Positions 9,765-20,361 are shown, numbered from the stretch's first letter. The stretch is 64,000 nt of DNA from Mariniphaga sp. (GCA_025355585.1 JANXZJ010000086.1:1-64000); one strand, 5' to 3'. Program-made: numbers and translations. Notes: generated by a model not told the origin, from the sequence alone.

Positions 9765-9780
9765 TTATTAACGTTAATAA
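9765..9780. other. Perfect 16-base palindrome
   Basis: TTATTAACGTTAATAA is a perfect inverted repeat with no spacer. It lies in the convergent spacer between the DUF6427 gene and lpxA, about 50 bases before the terminator. It might be a protein site or chance in AT-rich DNA. Confidence 0.25.
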
Positions 9781-9827
9781 ACAGTTATTGATATTAGTAG
9801 AGGGGTAAAATGATTTGTTGGAAAATG

Positions 9828-9860
9828 AAAGGGGGCGAATAACAAATTATCGCCCCCTTT
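9828..9860. terminator. Bidirectional terminator
   Basis: An 11-base perfect stem (AAAGGGGGCGA / TCGCCCCCTTT) with an 11-base loop separates the convergent purD and lpx operons. The T tract is short on both strands, so it probably acts in both directions. Confidence 0.75.
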
Positions 9861-9882
9861 ATGTATGATTTTATGGATACGA

Positions 9883-10665
9883 TCAATCGGGAAAGTAACC
9901 CTTGATAATACCTCTTTTCGAATCTTTAAGGAAAAGGAGGATCTCATCGCGCTCACGTGAAGCCTGTAGTTCAGCTTCGATTACTTCGAGTGCCTGCGTG
10001 TTATTGTAGCCTTTCTGATAAATGATCCGGTAGATATCCTGGATCTGGCAGATAACCTCATTGGAGAACCCTCTGCGGCGAAGACCGATTGAATTAACTC
10101 CGGCGTACGACAATGGTTCGCGGCCCGCTTTAATATAGGGAGGAACGTCTTTACGTACCAGGGAACCGCCTGAAAGCATCACGTGCTTGCCGATATGGCA
10201 GAATTGATGTATTCCTGTATGTCCGCCGATGATTGCAAAATCGTCGACAACTACTTCGCCTGCAAGGGCAACAGAGTTTACAAGGATGACACTGTCTCCA
10301 ACAACACAGTCGTGGGCAACATGCACATAGGCCATAATAAGGCAGTTGCTGCCTATCACGGTCTTTCCTTTTGCCGAAGTCCCTCTGTTAACAGTAACAC
10401 ACTCCCTGATTGTGGTATTATCCCCAATCTCAACAGTTGAATATTCCCCTTTGAATTTTAAATCCTGTGGCTCTCCGCCAATTACCGCTCCGGAAGAGAT
10501 CCTGCAGTTTTTGCCAATGCGGCTGCCTGGCAAAATAACAGCAGTAGGACCGATGTATGATCCGTCGCTTATAATTACATCGCGCGATACAGTGGCGAAG
10601 GGTTCAATGATAACACCCGCGCCAATCTTTGCCTCGGGATGAATATTTGCTAATGGTTGATTCAT
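9883..10665 (-). CDS. lpxA: UDP-N-acetylglucosamine acyltransferase
   Basis: LpxA transfers a hydroxyacyl chain from acyl carrier protein to UDP-GlcNAc, the first step of lipid A synthesis. With the ATG at 10665 (MNQPLANIHPEAKIG) it has 260 residues, the usual size; an upstream ORF extension lacks conserved sequence. Left-handed beta-helix hexapeptide repeats run through the first 190 residues. The catalytic histidine is expected at H118 in VHVAHDCVVGD. A helical C-terminal domain follows. It is the last gene of a leftward operon, 42 bases after lpxC-fabZ. Confidence 0.95.
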   Translation of the reverse strand: MNQPLANIHPEAKIGAGVIIEPFATVSRDVIISDGSYIGPTAVILPGSRIGKNCRISSGAVIGGEPQDLKFKGEYSTVEIGDNTTIRECVTVNRGTSAKGKTVIGSNCLIMAYVHVAHDCVVGDSVILVNSVALAGEVVVDDFAIIGGHTGIHQFCHIGKHVMLSGGSLVRKDVPPYIKAGREPLSYAGVNSIGLRRRGFSNEVICQIQDIYRIIYQKGYNNTQALEVIEAELQASRERDEILLFLKDSKRGIIKGYFPD

Positions 10666-10707
10666 TATTGTTGAATTAAAAGCCAGTATATCAAACAACC
10701 AGCATCT

Positions 10708-12108
10708 CTATTTGTTTTTTGCTATTACAGCCATAAATTCTCCTTCACATACAACGGTATCGCCGACAAAAGCGATCGCACGCATGTTTGCAATTCCGCG
10801 ACGGATGGGCCCAAGTAGTTTTAATCTGAAAACCAGCGTATCACCCGGCACAACTTTCTTACGAAATTTAATGCTGTCCATCGTCATGAAATAGGTGGAA
10901 TAATCACCGTCGGAGGGTTGTGAACTAATTACAAAAACACCGCCGCATTGCGCCATTGCTTCAATAATCAGGACACCAGGCATTATTGGTTCTGCAGGAA
11001 AATGTCCGACGAAGAAAGGTTCATTGGCAGTTACGTTTTTCACCCCGATAATGTAATCAGCACCTTTCTCAATAACCTTATCAAGCAAAAGGAACGGATT
11101 TCGGTGAGGCAACATTTTCTTGATCTGATTTACATCGTACAAAGGTGCTTTATTGGGATCATATTCGGGCGCTGTATTTTCTGAAATGCATTTAAGATAC
11201 TCTTTCTGAAGCATCTTTGCAAATTCAGTATTTGAACCATGACCTGGTCTTTTGGCAACAATGCGTCCTTTGATCCGTTTCCCGATCAATGCCAGATCTC
11301 CGATTACATCGAGCAATTTATGCCGTGCACACTCATTGTCGAAGCGGAGTGTAATATTGTTTAATATGCCTATTTTATTGACTTCGATGTGCTTTTGATT
11401 GAATAAATCGGCAATCCTGTTCAACTCCTCAATGGTCATGGGCTGATCCATGATTACAATGGCATTATCGACATCGCCCCCCTTTACGAGGTTGTTTTTC
11501 AGCAGCATCTCGAGTTCGCGGACAAAAACGAAGGTGCGGCATGGTGCAATCTCGTCAGCAAACTTTGTCTGACTGCTATAAGTGGCATATTGATTGTCGA
11601 GAACAGATGAGTTATAGGATATCATCACATCAATACTGAAATCATCATCCGGGTAGGCGATTATTTCTGTACCTGTTTCCGCATTACGATAGACAATTTT
11701 TCTTTTGATTTCAAAATATTCGACATCTGCGTTTTGGGCAACAAGTCCGGCTTCGCTGAGTATTTTGACATATGGACCGGCGCTTCCATCGAGGATAGGC
11801 GCTTCCGGACCATTCATTTCAATCAGAACATTATCAATGCCGGTTCCAATCAGGGCTGCCATCACATGCTCAATTGTACTGATCACGACATCACCATCTT
11901 TCAGAACGGTTCCGCGGGATGTACCCCTTACTTTGGAAACATTGGCTTCAATAACAGGAGCACCTTCAAGATCGATACGTTTAAATTTGTAACCGAAGTT
12001 TTCGGGTGCAGGCTTAAATGTTAATGTGACATCAACACCGGTATGTAGACCTTTGCCTGAAATGGTGACCTCTTTTCCGATTGTATTCTGTTTAATGCTA
12101 CTCATCAT
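10708..12108 (-). CDS. lpxC/fabZ: Bifunctional LpxC-FabZ fusion
   Basis: One chain joins UDP-3-O-acyl-N-acetylglucosamine deacetylase (about residues 1-310) with 3-hydroxyacyl-ACP dehydratase FabZ (about 320-465). The fusion is a hallmark of Bacteroidota and couples lipid A with fatty acid synthesis. The LpxC zinc site is visible in [10 protein letters not shown] and [12 protein letters not shown]. The FabZ part shows [13 protein letters not shown] and the catalytic region [20 protein letters not shown]. The start is taken at the ATG at 12108, followed directly by another ATG; the longer frame would need a TTG at 12141 and adds no conserved sequence. It lies 90 bases after lpxD. Confidence 0.96.
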   Translation of the reverse strand: MMSSIKQNTIGKEVTISGKGLHTGVDVTLTFKPAPENFGYKFKRIDLEGAPVIEANVSKVRGTSRGTVLKDGDVVISTIEHVMAALIGTGIDNVLIEMNGPEAPILDGSAGPYVKILSEAGLVAQNADVEYFEIKRKIVYRNAETGTEIIAYPDDDFSIDVMISYNSSVLDNQYATYSSQTKFADEIAPCRTFVFVRELEMLLKNNLVKGGDVDNAIVIMDQPMTIEELNRIADLFNQKHIEVNKIGILNNITLRFDNECARHKLLDVIGDLALIGKRIKGRIVAKRPGHGSNTEFAKMLQKEYLKCISENTAPEYDPNKAPLYDVNQIKKMLPHRNPFLLLDKVIEKGADYIIGVKNVTANEPFFVGHFPAEPIMPGVLIIEAMAQCGGVFVISSQPSDGDYSTYFMTMDSIKFRKKVVPGDTLVFRLKLLGPIRRGIANMRAIAFVGDTVVCEGEFMAVIAKNK

Positions 12109-12198
12109 TTCATGAAATTTTTCTTCATTATATTGCCACAAATCATCTGTGACTCATTGATTATTTGATATCCCGTAAGGAAGTTTTATTTAAAGCAG

Positions 12199-13236
12199 TT
12201 ATTCTTTGCCCTCAATCGTTTTTACCTTTTTTTGAAGTTCGATAACATCATTCCGAAGCTCGGGTAAGTTCCTGATAATTGAAAACGTTTTCATAGCCAG
12301 TTTGAAATCAAGGGCTGGTGCACCTAATAAAACTGAATTAGGTTTGACAGAAGACATTATACCTGATTTTGGTCCTACTTTGGTTCCTTCTCCGATTGTT
12401 GTATGCCCCGAAACGGCAGATTGCCCGCCAAAGACACAGTTTTTACCGATGATTGTAGAACCTGCAATACCCACCTGTGCAGCCATCACGGTGTTTTCTC
12501 CGATCTCACAATTATGACCGATCTGAATAAGATTATCGAGTTTGACACCCTTTCTGATTATTGTTGACCCCATGGTGGCACTATCGACAGTAGTATTTGC
12601 ACCTATTTCAACGTTATCTGCGATAATAACATTTCCTATTTGCTCTATCTTGGTGTAGGTTCCGTCGGGATTAGGTGCGAAGCCAAATCCATCGGCACCA
12701 ATCACTGAACCTGAATGAAAAACACAGGAGGTACCAATAGTACAACCGGCATAAATTTTCACGCCGGAATAGAGGATTGAATTATCTCCGATTTTCACAT
12801 TGTCACCGACATAAACATGCGGATAGATCTTTACATTGTTTCCTATCAGAGCATTATCGCCAATATAAGCAAAAGCTCCAAGGTAGATTTGTTCGCCCAG
12901 TTTTGCAGAATTACTAACGAAGGAGGGCTGCTCAATTCCAATTTTCGAAGGTTTGGTTTTTGTGTAAAAATCGAGCAATTTAGCCAGTGCCACATAGGCA
13001 TCCTCGACACGGATTAAAGTACATGTCAGGTTATTCTCTGGTATGAAATCTTTATTGACAATTACGATTGATGCAGTGGTGGTGTAAATATATTTTGTGT
13101 AGGTTGGATTTGATAAAAATGTAAGTGTACCGGGTATAGGCTGGTCGATTTTTGAGATATTACTCACCTTAACATTGCCATTTCCTTCAACTTCGCCGTT
13201 TAGTAAAGTTGCAATATCATTTGCCGAAAACTCCAT
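12199..13236 (-). CDS. lpxD: UDP-3-O-acylglucosamine N-acyltransferase
   Basis: LpxD adds the second hydroxyacyl chain in lipid A synthesis. The N-terminal domain ([18 protein letters not shown]) is followed by many left-handed beta-helix hexapeptides from about residue 105 and a short C-terminal helix that ends in [10 protein letters not shown]. The ATG at 13236 is preferred over an upstream in-frame TTG because it begins the conserved N-terminus; this gives 345 residues. It is 42 bases downstream of the HD phosphohydrolase gene and upstream of lpxC-fabZ in the same operon. Confidence 0.95.
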   Translation of the reverse strand: MEFSANDIATLLNGEVEGNGNVKVSNISKIDQPIPGTLTFLSNPTYTKYIYTTTASIVIVNKDFIPENNLTCTLIRVEDAYVALAKLLDFYTKTKPSKIGIEQPSFVSNSAKLGEQIYLGAFAYIGDNALIGNNVKIYPHVYVGDNVKIGDNSILYSGVKIYAGCTIGTSCVFHSGSVIGADGFGFAPNPDGTYTKIEQIGNVIIADNVEIGANTTVDSATMGSTIIRKGVKLDNLIQIGHNCEIGENTVMAAQVGIAGSTIIGKNCVFGGQSAVSGHTTIGEGTKVGPKSGIMSSVKPNSVLLGAPALDFKLAMKTFSIIRNLPELRNDVIELQKKVKTIEGKE

Positions 13237-13278
13237 TCGTTCGTCTTTAATTTTACGCTGCAAAAATAATTAAAATAA

Positions 13279-14529
13279 TTACCTTGTGATGATTTCTCCC
13301 GGATAACACACAAAATGTTTGCGTACAGTCTTTGTAAGTCCCTCCAGATTGATGTCTGAAGCCTCCTTGATATCCTTTAGTTTACCGTTTTTATACAATA
13401 TAAAGATGTTTTCAGCTTCTTCATCGTATGCACTGTTTGTGATTTCCCCATCAATCACAAAGAACGCAGCATCTTCAATATTTATGCCAAATTTTTTCGC
13501 CGAAAGCTCCCTGAAATTTACAAGTTTGCTCTCGGGAAAAGGAGTCTTCGAAAGTTTAATCTTAAATAGTTTACGGTCTATTATTGCACGCGAAAGCGTG
13601 GAAAGAATTCGGTCGGGATGGTGCATCCAGCCTTTGATGGAACACAGCACATCAGCATCGTCGAGATAGGCAAAGTGATGAAGCGCCCGTTTTCGGATGG
13701 CCAGATCCGTCGAACGAAAGTCGTCGGCTTTGATATCCTGGTTTAAAAATAAGTCAAGGTAACCCGCTGCCGGCACATTTACGCCTGCTGCCGCAAGATC
13801 CGAAGCACGTTGCAACAGTTTGATCATCATATGCTCGGCCGAAAGTACCGTTTTGTGAAGATAAACCTGCCAATACATTAACCGGCGGGCAATCAGAAAT
13901 TTCTCGACAGAATAAATCCCCTTTACTTCTACAACAAGTTGATCGTGTTGAACATGAAGCATTTTAATGATCCGCTCCGACGATACTACACCTTCTGAAA
14001 CTCCGGAATAGAAACTGTCGCGCTTTAAAAAATCGAGCCGGTCCATATCAAGCTGGCTGCTTACCATTTGATGAAGAAACTGTTTCGGATAACGATTCAT
14101 AAAAATATCAATGGCAAGGCTTAATCGTCCATTCATTTCGCGGTTTAATTCGTCCATGTAAACGCGCGATAACTCTTCGTGCGAAACTCCCTGAACAATA
14201 CTCTGTTCAAGTGCATGCGAAAAAGGTCCGTGGCCGATATCATGCAATAAAAGTGCCGCCATCACGCCTTCTTCTTCCTCTTCGGTGATTTTAATCCCTT
14301 TCTTCTTAAGAACATCAATGGCAGACCGAACCAAATGCATCGTTCCGATCGCGTGTTCGAAGCGGGTATGATTGGCCCCCGGATAAACAAGGGAGGAAAG
14401 CCCCAACTGTTTGATCCTTCTTAATCGCTGAAAATAAGGATGCTCTATGATTTCAAGGTGCAGGTCCGAGTCTAATTCAATAAAACCCCAAACCGGATCA
14501 TTTACTATTTTAATTTTCGGGCTTTTCAA
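13279..14529 (-). CDS. HD domain phosphohydrolase (dNTPase-like)
   Basis: This 416-residue cytoplasmic protein is an HD-superfamily phosphohydrolase related to SAMHD1/YwfO-type enzymes. Metal ligands are seen in HTRFEHAIGT (H59) and LLLHDIGHGPFSH (H96, D97, H100). The start appears to be a TTG at 14529: no in-frame ATG occurs before about residue 64, and the TTG is preceded by the purine-rich AAAGGAAAAG. It leads the lpxD-lpxC/fabZ-lpxA operon, an arrangement common in Bacteroidota, but any direct role in lipid A synthesis is unproven. The substrate is unknown. Confidence 0.87.
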   Translation of the reverse strand: MKSPKIKIVNDPVWGFIELDSDLHLEIIEHPYFQRLRRIKQLGLSSLVYPGANHTRFEHAIGTMHLVRSAIDVLKKKGIKITEEEEEGVMAALLLHDIGHGPFSHALEQSIVQGVSHEELSRVYMDELNREMNGRLSLAIDIFMNRYPKQFLHQMVSSQLDMDRLDFLKRDSFYSGVSEGVVSSERIIKMLHVQHDQLVVEVKGIYSVEKFLIARRLMYWQVYLHKTVLSAEHMMIKLLQRASDLAAAGVNVPAAGYLDLFLNQDIKADDFRSTDLAIRKRALHHFAYLDDADVLCSIKGWMHHPDRILSTLSRAIIDRKLFKIKLSKTPFPESKLVNFRELSAKKFGINIEDAAFFVIDGEITNSAYDEEAENIFILYKNGKLKDIKEASDINLEGLTKTVRKHFVCYPGEIITR

Positions 14530-14557
14530 CTTCTTTTCCTTTAATACAATGAAAGGT

Positions 14558-14565
14558 CAAATCTA
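14558..14565 (-). promoter_or_regulatory. Possible -7 box for the HD-lpx operon
   Basis: On the minus strand this reads TAGATTTG, a match to TANNTTTG, about 29 bases before the TTG start. A TTTG lies 25 bases further upstream (14591-14594), wider than the usual 19-20, so the call is tentative. Confidence 0.4.
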
Positions 14566-14646
14566 AGAAATGTTCTGCTTTTTTTAGCTTCAAATTTTAC
14601 AACTTGCTCATTTAAATAACCATATTCACTGTACTTGTGATTTATA

Positions 14647-14678
14647 TTTGTTTTTTTAACACAAAAGGTTTACTTTTG
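14647..14678 (+). promoter_or_regulatory. Promoter of rimP-nusA-infB
   Basis: TTTG (14647-14650), 20 bases, then TACTTTTG (14671-14678): a full match to the Bacteroidota vegetative promoter. Initiation would fall near 14685, just before the leader hairpin. Confidence 0.8.
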
Positions 14679-14700
14679 CATCGGAGAATAATCGAAGGAT

Positions 14701-14720
14701 TAGGGGACATGAGTCCCCTA
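14701..14720 (+). promoter_or_regulatory. Leader hairpin upstream of rimP
   Basis: A perfect 8-base inverted repeat, TAGGGGAC / GTCCCCTA, with the 4-base loop ATGA, lies in the 5' leader, 17 bases before the rimP start codon. It is followed by TTTTATT, so it could stabilise the leader, act as an attenuator, or bind a protein. Function is inferred only from position. Confidence 0.55.
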
Positions 14721-14737
14721 TTTTATTGATATTAAAT

Positions 14738-15196
14738 ATGATAACTAAGGAAAAGATTCAGATTCTGGTTGATGAAGTACTGTCGGACGATATGTTTATC
14801 GTTGATATTACGGTTGGTACAGGGAACTCAATTTCGGTTTTGGTCGACAGTGATGCAGGAATAAGTGTTGGCGAATGTGTTCAAATCAGCCGGCACATAG
14901 AAGGCAGCCTCGATCGTGAAGTTGAAGATTTTTCATTGGAAGTCTCTTCTCCGGGACTATCGTTACCATTGAAAGTTTTGCGTCAATACCTGAAAAACAT
15001 TGGTCGCGAAGTGGAAGTAGTAACAAAAAGTGGTGAAAAGCAAAAAGGAATTCTAAAATCGGCCAATACAGAAGGTTTTGAATTGGAATTTCTTGCAAAA
15101 GGTAGAGTCGACGGGAAAAAGGTTGAAGAGACCAAAATGTTGACTTATATTTTTGATCAAATGAAGACAGTTAAAATAGTAATTTCTTTCAATTAA
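14738..15196 (+). CDS. rimP: Ribosome maturation factor RimP
   Basis: RimP (DUF150, PF02576) assists maturation of the 30S subunit. The N-terminal domain with EVSSPGLSLPL near residue 75 and the C-terminal SH3-like barrel are recognisable. The ATG at 14738 gives 152 residues, the normal length; the in-frame TTG at 14726 lies in the leader and is less likely. It heads the rimP-nusA-infB operon with nusA 12 bases downstream, the standard bacterial order. Confidence 0.93.
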   Translation: MITKEKIQILVDEVLSDDMFIVDITVGTGNSISVLVDSDAGISVGECVQISRHIEGSLDREVEDFSLEVSSPGLSLPLKVLRQYLKNIGREVEVVTKSGEKQKGILKSANTEGFELEFLAKGRVDGKKVEETKMLTYIFDQMKTVKIVISFN

Positions 15197-15208
15197 AATC
15201 CTGAAGAT

Positions 15209-16447
15209 ATGGACAACCTGAATTTGATTGACACGTTTTCGGAATTTAAAGATCTGAAGAGCATCGACCGTGCGACCATGATGAGTGTTCTTGAAGACTC
15301 TTTCCGGAGTGTTCTCCAAAAACAGTTTGGTACTGACGAGAATTTCGATGTTATCATTAACCCTGATAAAGGAGACTTTGAAATCTGGCGAAACCGAATA
15401 GTAGTTGAAGATAGTGAATTTACAGATCCTAACCTTCAAATCACACTTACGCTGGCGAAAAAAATCGGCGAAGATTACGAAATAGGGGAAGAGGTAACCG
15501 ACGAGGTGAAATTCACCGATTTTGGCAGAAGAGCAATACTAAACCTTCGTCAGAATTTGGCTACACGCATTCTTGAACTCGAGAAGGACAATGTTTACAC
15601 AAAGTACAAAGCCAAAATCGGTGAAATTGTAACCGGTGAGGTTTATCAGATCTGGAAACGCGAGCTATTGTTGCTCGATGATGAGGGAAATGAACTGTTA
15701 CTGCCTAAGATTGAACAAATTCCTACCGATTTCTTCCGCAAGGGAGATAGTGTGCGTGCAGTTATTATTCGTGTTGAAATGCGAAATAACAGCCCATACA
15801 TTATCCTGTCGCGTACATCAACGGTATTTCTTGAACGACTTTTCGAACTTGAAGTTCCTGAGATTTTCGATGGATTGATCACGATCAAAAAGATTGTTCG
15901 TATTCCTGGTGAAAGGGCAAAAGTGGCCGTTGAATCATATGACGAGAGAGTTGACCCGGTTGGCGCCTGCGTTGGAATGAAAGGTTCACGTATCCACGGA
16001 ATTGTACGTGAGTTGCGTAATGAGAATATCGATATTATCAATTATACGAATAACTTACAGCTTTACATACAGCGGGCTTTAAATCCGGCAAAGATTTCTT
16101 CAATTAAATTATATTCGAACGAAAACCGTGCAGAGGTTTTTCTGAAACCTGAAGAAGTTTCGCTGGCTATTGGGAAAGGTGGTCTGAACATTAAACTGGC
16201 AAGCCAGCTTACCGGTTATGATATTGATGTGTACCGCGATCGCGAAGCTGTGGATGAAGAAGATGTTAGCCTCGATGAATTCTCGGATGAAATCGAAGGT
16301 TGGATCATCGACGAACTAAAAGCTATAGGGTGCGATACGGCTAAAAACGTATTAAGCCTTTCGCGTGAAGACCTTATCAAGCGCACCGACCTCGAAGAAG
16401 AAACAATCGACGAAGTGTTGCGAATATTTAAGACTGAGTTTGAATAA
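15209..16447 (+). CDS. nusA: Transcription termination/antitermination factor NusA
   Basis: NusA binds RNA polymerase and nascent RNA and affects pausing, termination and antitermination. The 412 residues comprise the N-terminal polymerase-binding domain (about 1-125), an S1 domain starting near GEIVTGEVYQIW, a KH domain with CVGMKGSRIHGIVREL and a second KH with LAIGKGGLNIKLAS. A short C-terminal helix-hairpin-helix segment (KNVLSLSREDL) ends the protein. It lies between rimP and infB, with 66 bases before infB. Confidence 0.95.
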   Translation: MDNLNLIDTFSEFKDLKSIDRATMMSVLEDSFRSVLQKQFGTDENFDVIINPDKGDFEIWRNRIVVEDSEFTDPNLQITLTLAKKIGEDYEIGEEVTDEVKFTDFGRRAILNLRQNLATRILELEKDNVYTKYKAKIGEIVTGEVYQIWKRELLLLDDEGNELLLPKIEQIPTDFFRKGDSVRAVIIRVEMRNNSPYIILSRTSTVFLERLFELEVPEIFDGLITIKKIVRIPGERAKVAVESYDERVDPVGACVGMKGSRIHGIVRELRNENIDIINYTNNLQLYIQRALNPAKISSIKLYSNENRAEVFLKPEEVSLAIGKGGLNIKLASQLTGYDIDVYRDREAVDEEDVSLDEFSDEIEGWIIDELKAIGCDTAKNVLSLSREDLIKRTDLEEETIDEVLRIFKTEFE

Positions 16448-16513
16448 TTATTTTTGTGAAAAAATGATATAAACTCGGTAGGGACAATAGCAAAATTAAC
16501 TGTTTGGGAAGAT

Positions 16514-19500
16514 ATGATTACAGGGGAAAAAGGATCAAGATTAAGTAAAATTGCTCGTGAATTGAACGTGGGGATTACCACGTTGGTAGATTATCTTCAC
16601 AAGCAGGGTTTTAAAATCTCTACTGATCAGAATACAAAAATTGAGGCGGACATGCATGAGCTTCTTGAAAAGCAATTTCGGAAGGATCATGAAGCCCGTA
16701 TTGAAGCTGACAAGCTCAATCTTCGCCACCACCGAGCCAAAAACGAATCGGTGACCATTGAGGATCTGCAGGCAGTTAAAAAAGAGCCCGAAGAATCTGA
16801 CGCCGATGATGATTCAATTATGGTGAAGGATCATAGCTTGCATCATTATAAGGAAGAAAAACGTGCAGAACCGGTTCCCGTAGCACGTAAACCGGAGCCG
16901 ATTCCGGTCGCTCCCAAACACGAACCAGTTGCTGAAATCCCAAAGCCAGAAGCTGCACCTGTAAGTGAAATTGAAAAACCTAAAGTTACAGTTATAGGTC
17001 AGGTGGATCTTGATAATATTAACCATCCCAAACCCAAACCAAAAGAAGTAAAACCAGAGATTCCAGTTTCTGAAGAGAAACCGGTAATCGAAAAACCAGT
17101 AGAGCAACCTGCTGTAAAAACAGAAGTACCACCAGTTGAAAAAACGGTGGAACATGTGAAGGCAGAAACAAAAACTCATAAAGACGAAGTTCGGACTACC
17201 CCTGAACCAGTTGTTGAGCAAAAACCGGATGTTGTCATTGAGCAACACAAAGAACCCGAAAATACAGAGCCCAAAACTGAGATGATTTCTAATGTTTCTC
17301 AGATCGAAAACAATATAAAGGTAATTGGGAAAATCGACCTTGACGCGCATAAACCTGCAGAGAAGCCTAAAAAGGAGATTCTTAAAAAGAAATTGACAAC
17401 CCGCAGGGCGTCTGAAGAAATGAACAGGTCACAAACTGAAAATGAGCGGCCTGTCAGGAATGAAATCTCTGAAGACGTGGATGGTTCTGTTGATATTTCT
17501 GAAAACACCGAAGAGATATTTAAACTGGAACGAAAAAAACTGGCCGGTCCTACTGTAATTGGCCGGATTGAACTTCCTGTTGAAGAGAAAAAGAAACCTA
17601 CACGCCTCGAAGACCATCAGTCAAGAAATAAAAAGAAAAGAAAACGTGTTCCGAAAGATGTAAAAGAGCGTGTCGATTTACCGGAAAAGAAACTTGAAAA
17701 AGTAAAAGATAAGGTAGATAAACCCGAAGGCAGTAAGCTTAAGAAGAAGATTTCTCTTGTTGTTAAAAAGAAGTCATCTCCGGCTAAACTGGAGGTTAAA
17801 GATGAGGATGTTCAAAAACAAATTAAAGAAACGCTGGCTCGTCTGACCACAAAAGGTCAGAAAACCAAGGGCTCGAAATACCGTCGTGATAAACGTCTTG
17901 CATTCAGTGAGAAATTGGCTGAGCAAAGTGCGCGTGATGAAATGGACAAAAGCATTATCAAGGTTACTGAATTTGTTTCGGTGAATGAGTTGGCCTCGAT
18001 GATGGATGTTCCGCCTACAAAGGTTATCGCAACCTGTATGTCGCTCGGACTTTTTGTTTCGATCAATCAGCGTCTCGATGCCGAAACAATGGCTGTTGTG
18101 GCCGATGAATTCGGTTTCAAAGTTGAGTTTATCTCGGTTGAAGTGCAGGAAGCAATTGTCGAAGAGGAAGACCATGCAGATGATTTGGTAACAAGACCTC
18201 CGATTGTGACAGTTATGGGTCACGTCGACCACGGTAAAACATCTCTTCTCGATTATATCCGTAAAGCAAATGTAATTGCCGGTGAGGCCGGGGGAATCAC
18301 TCAGCACATCGGCGCATATAATGTAACCCTTGAGGGCGGCCGAAAGATCACCTTCCTCGATACACCAGGTCACGAGGCGTTTACTGCCATGCGTGCACGT
18401 GGTGCCCAGGTTACTGATATCGTTATTATTATCGTCGCTGCTGATGATGATATAATGCCTCAGACAATCGAGGCAATCAATCATGCTCAGGCTGCTTCTG
18501 TTCCGATTATATTTGCCATCAATAAGATAGACAAAAATGGAGCTGATCCTGAAAAAATAAAACAACAGCTTGCAACAATGAACTTCCTGGTTGAAGACTG
18601 GGGTGGTAAATATCAGTCGCAGGATATATCTGCCAAAGGCGGACAAGGTGTTGCTGAATTGCTCGAAAAAGTATTGCTTGAAGCCGATATGCTTGAGCTG
18701 AAAGCCAATCCGAATAAACGTGCATTGGGTTCGGTAATTGAATCTTCACTTGATAAAGGACGTGGATATGTTGCCACCATCCTTGTTCAAAGCGGTACTT
18801 TAAATGTTGGTGATGTTATTCTTGCCGGACCGTATTTTGGTCACATCAAGGCGATGTTCAACGAACGTAATCAGCGTGTCGAAAGTGTTGGTCCTGCTGA
18901 ACCGGTTTTAATTCTTGGATTAAACGGGGCACCGCAGGCCGGTGACAAGTTTAATGTGATGGAAGGTGAACGTGAAGCCCGACTGATCGCCAACAAACGC
19001 GAACAACTTCAGCGTGAACAAGGTCTGCGTACTCAAAAACATATTACACTTGACGAAATTGGCCGAAGGATTGCCATCGGAAACTTCCAGGAACTGAATA
19101 TCATTGTGAAGGGTGACGTTGACGGATCTATCGAAGCACTTTCTGATACATTGATCAAACTTTCGGTTGGAGAAATCCAGGTGAATGTGATCCACAAGGC
19201 TGTTGGACAAATCACCGAATCGGATGTTATGCTTGCCTCTGCTTCCAACGCAATTATTGTTGGGTTCCAGGTGCGTCCTTCATTGAGTGCACGGAAACTG
19301 GCTGAAAAGGAAGGTATTGATATCCGTCTTTACTCGATCATTTACGATGCAATCAACGAAGTTAAATCGGCTATGGAAGGAATGCTTGCTCCTGAAATCA
19401 AGGAAGAGATCAAAGGAACAGCCGAAATTCTTACCGTATTTAATATTACTAAAGTTGGTACGATTGCCGGTTGTATTGTCAGGGACGGAAAGATTCTCCG

Positions 19501-19702
19501 GAATTCGAAAGTGCGCCTGATCCGCGACGGTATCGTTGTCTTCACCGGCGATCTCGAATCGTTGAAACGATTTAAGGATGACGTGAAAGATGTTGCCAAA
19601 GGTTACGAATGTGGTTTGAACATTCGCGGATACAATGATCTGAAGGAAGGCGACTTTATCGAAGCATTCGAACAGGTTGAAGTTGCGAAGACACTGGATT
19701 AA
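16514..19702 (+). CDS. infB: Translation initiation factor IF-2
   Basis: IF2 is the GTPase that places initiator tRNA on the ribosome. At 1062 residues it is long because of an N-terminal extension of about 550 residues rich in Lys, Glu, Pro and Val. The GTPase core shows [29 protein letters not shown] and NKIDK, then domains II to IV. The first residues form the usual IF2 N-terminal helical domain ([20 protein letters not shown]). The extension contains three copies of a short motif VIG[QKR][VI][DE]L at residues 160, 270 and 348. It ends the operon before a strong terminator. Confidence 0.96.
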   Translation: MITGEKGSRLSKIARELNVGITTLVDYLHKQGFKISTDQNTKIEADMHELLEKQFRKDHEARIEADKLNLRHHRAKNESVTIEDLQAVKKEPEESDADDDSIMVKDHSLHHYKEEKRAEPVPVARKPEPIPVAPKHEPVAEIPKPEAAPVSEIEKPKVTVIGQVDLDNINHPKPKPKEVKPEIPVSEEKPVIEKPVEQPAVKTEVPPVEKTVEHVKAETKTHKDEVRTTPEPVVEQKPDVVIEQHKEPENTEPKTEMISNVSQIENNIKVIGKIDLDAHKPAEKPKKEILKKKLTTRRASEEMNRSQTENERPVRNEISEDVDGSVDISENTEEIFKLERKKLAGPTVIGRIELPVEEKKKPTRLEDHQSRNKKKRKRVPKDVKERVDLPEKKLEKVKDKVDKPEGSKLKKKISLVVKKKSSPAKLEVKDEDVQKQIKETLARLTTKGQKTKGSKYRRDKRLAFSEKLAEQSARDEMDKSIIKVTEFVSVNELASMMDVPPTKVIATCMSLGLFVSINQRLDAETMAVVADEFGFKVEFISVEVQEAIVEEEDHADDLVTRPPIVTVMGHVDHGKTSLLDYIRKANVIAGEAGGITQHIGAYNVTLEGGRKITFLDTPGHEAFTAMRARGAQVTDIVIIIVAADDDIMPQTIEAINHAQAASVPIIFAINKIDKNGADPEKIKQQLATMNFLVEDWGGKYQSQDISAKGGQGVAELLEKVLLEADMLELKANPNKRALGSVIESSLDKGRGYVATILVQSGTLNVGDVILAGPYFGHIKAMFNERNQRVESVGPAEPVLILGLNGAPQAGDKFNVMEGEREARLIANKREQLQREQGLRTQKHITLDEIGRRIAIGNFQELNIIVKGDVDGSIEALSDTLIKLSVGEIQVNVIHKAVGQITESDVMLASASNAIIVGFQVRPSLSARKLAEKEGIDIRLYSIIYDAINEVKSAMEGMLAPEIKEEIKGTAEILTVFNITKVGTIAGCIVRDGKILRNSKVRLIRDGIVVFTGDLESLKRFKDDVKDVAKGYECGLNIRGYNDLKEGDFIEAFEQVEVAKTLD

Positions 19703-19737
19703 TAACGGCTTAACCGGTATTGGTTAGAAATATTATA

Positions 19738-19828
19738 AAACCTCCCTCAATCAGCGAGGTTTCGTTCAGCATATAAAAATGATCAGCAATAAGGTTGTTA
19801 ATTCAACTTTTGCTGATCATTTTTTTTA
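19738..19828 (+). terminator. Terminator region after infB
   Basis: Two hairpins follow in series. The first (19738-19762) pairs AAACCTC with GAGGTTT. The second is stronger: AAAATGATCAGCAA (19776-19789) pairs with TTGCTGATCATTTT and runs into eight T residues. The second is a classic intrinsic terminator; its A-rich 5' arm might allow use from the other side too. Confidence 0.85.
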
Positions 19829-19948
19829 TGTATATTCGGCGGAAAATCAATTCAGATTTATTACCATCATTGAATTGGGAATGATCAAAACTTTGGTTTT
19901 TCTGATCTGCAAAGTAAATTTTTCCGTTTGACGTAATGACCAGGTGAT

Positions 19949-20344
19949 ATGAATACTAAAGTTTTAATGACAACAAGTGCAGTATCTCTGCTGACTGCCG
20001 GAATAATACTGACCTTTCTTCCTGACGAGATTTTAAAATATGCCGATCTTGAAAATACAAGGCCACTTCAATTACTCCTGCAAATAATCGGCGCTCTGTA
20101 CTTCGGTTTTGGAATGCTCAACTGGATGAGTAAATCAGGTTTAATCGGGGGAATCTATAACAGACCAATTGCAGTTGCAAACTTCACCCATTTTTTTATT
20201 GCAGGACTTGCTTTGATTAAAGGAATAATTGCAACTCCGGATTTGCCAAAAACTATATGGATAGTGAGTTGTATTTATATGATTTTCGCAATTTCTTTTG
20301 GAATTGTTCTTTTCCGGCACCCTTTAACCGAAAAGAAGTTATAA
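19949..20344 (+). CDS. Small membrane protein, four segments
   Basis: The 131-residue protein has four hydrophobic segments (about residues 5-25, 42-60, 75-93 and 105-123) with short loops. No motif allows a functional call. It ends 17 bases before the start of an acetyltransferase gene and may be transcribed with it. Family is not recognised. Confidence 0.6.
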   Translation: MNTKVLMTTSAVSLLTAGIILTFLPDEILKYADLENTRPLQLLLQIIGALYFGFGMLNWMSKSGLIGGIYNRPIAVANFTHFFIAGLALIKGIIATPDLPKTIWIVSCIYMIFAISFGIVLFRHPLTEKKL

Positions 20345-20361
20345 AACTTAAGTCCTTCATT

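Noticed and set aside
16814-17350. A 178-codon minus-strand frame with very high Phe, Trp and Tyr
   Set aside because: It is the reverse complement of the Lys/Glu/Pro-rich IF2 extension; the aromatic bias follows from that.
17774-18646. A 290-codon open frame on the minus strand inside infB
   Set aside because: It is fully antisense to conserved IF2 sequence and its protein is a Cys/Tyr/Phe-rich shadow with no family features.
20257-20361. Upstream start for the acetyltransferase
   Set aside because: It overlaps the preceding gene in another frame and adds sequence unlike any GNAT N-terminus.
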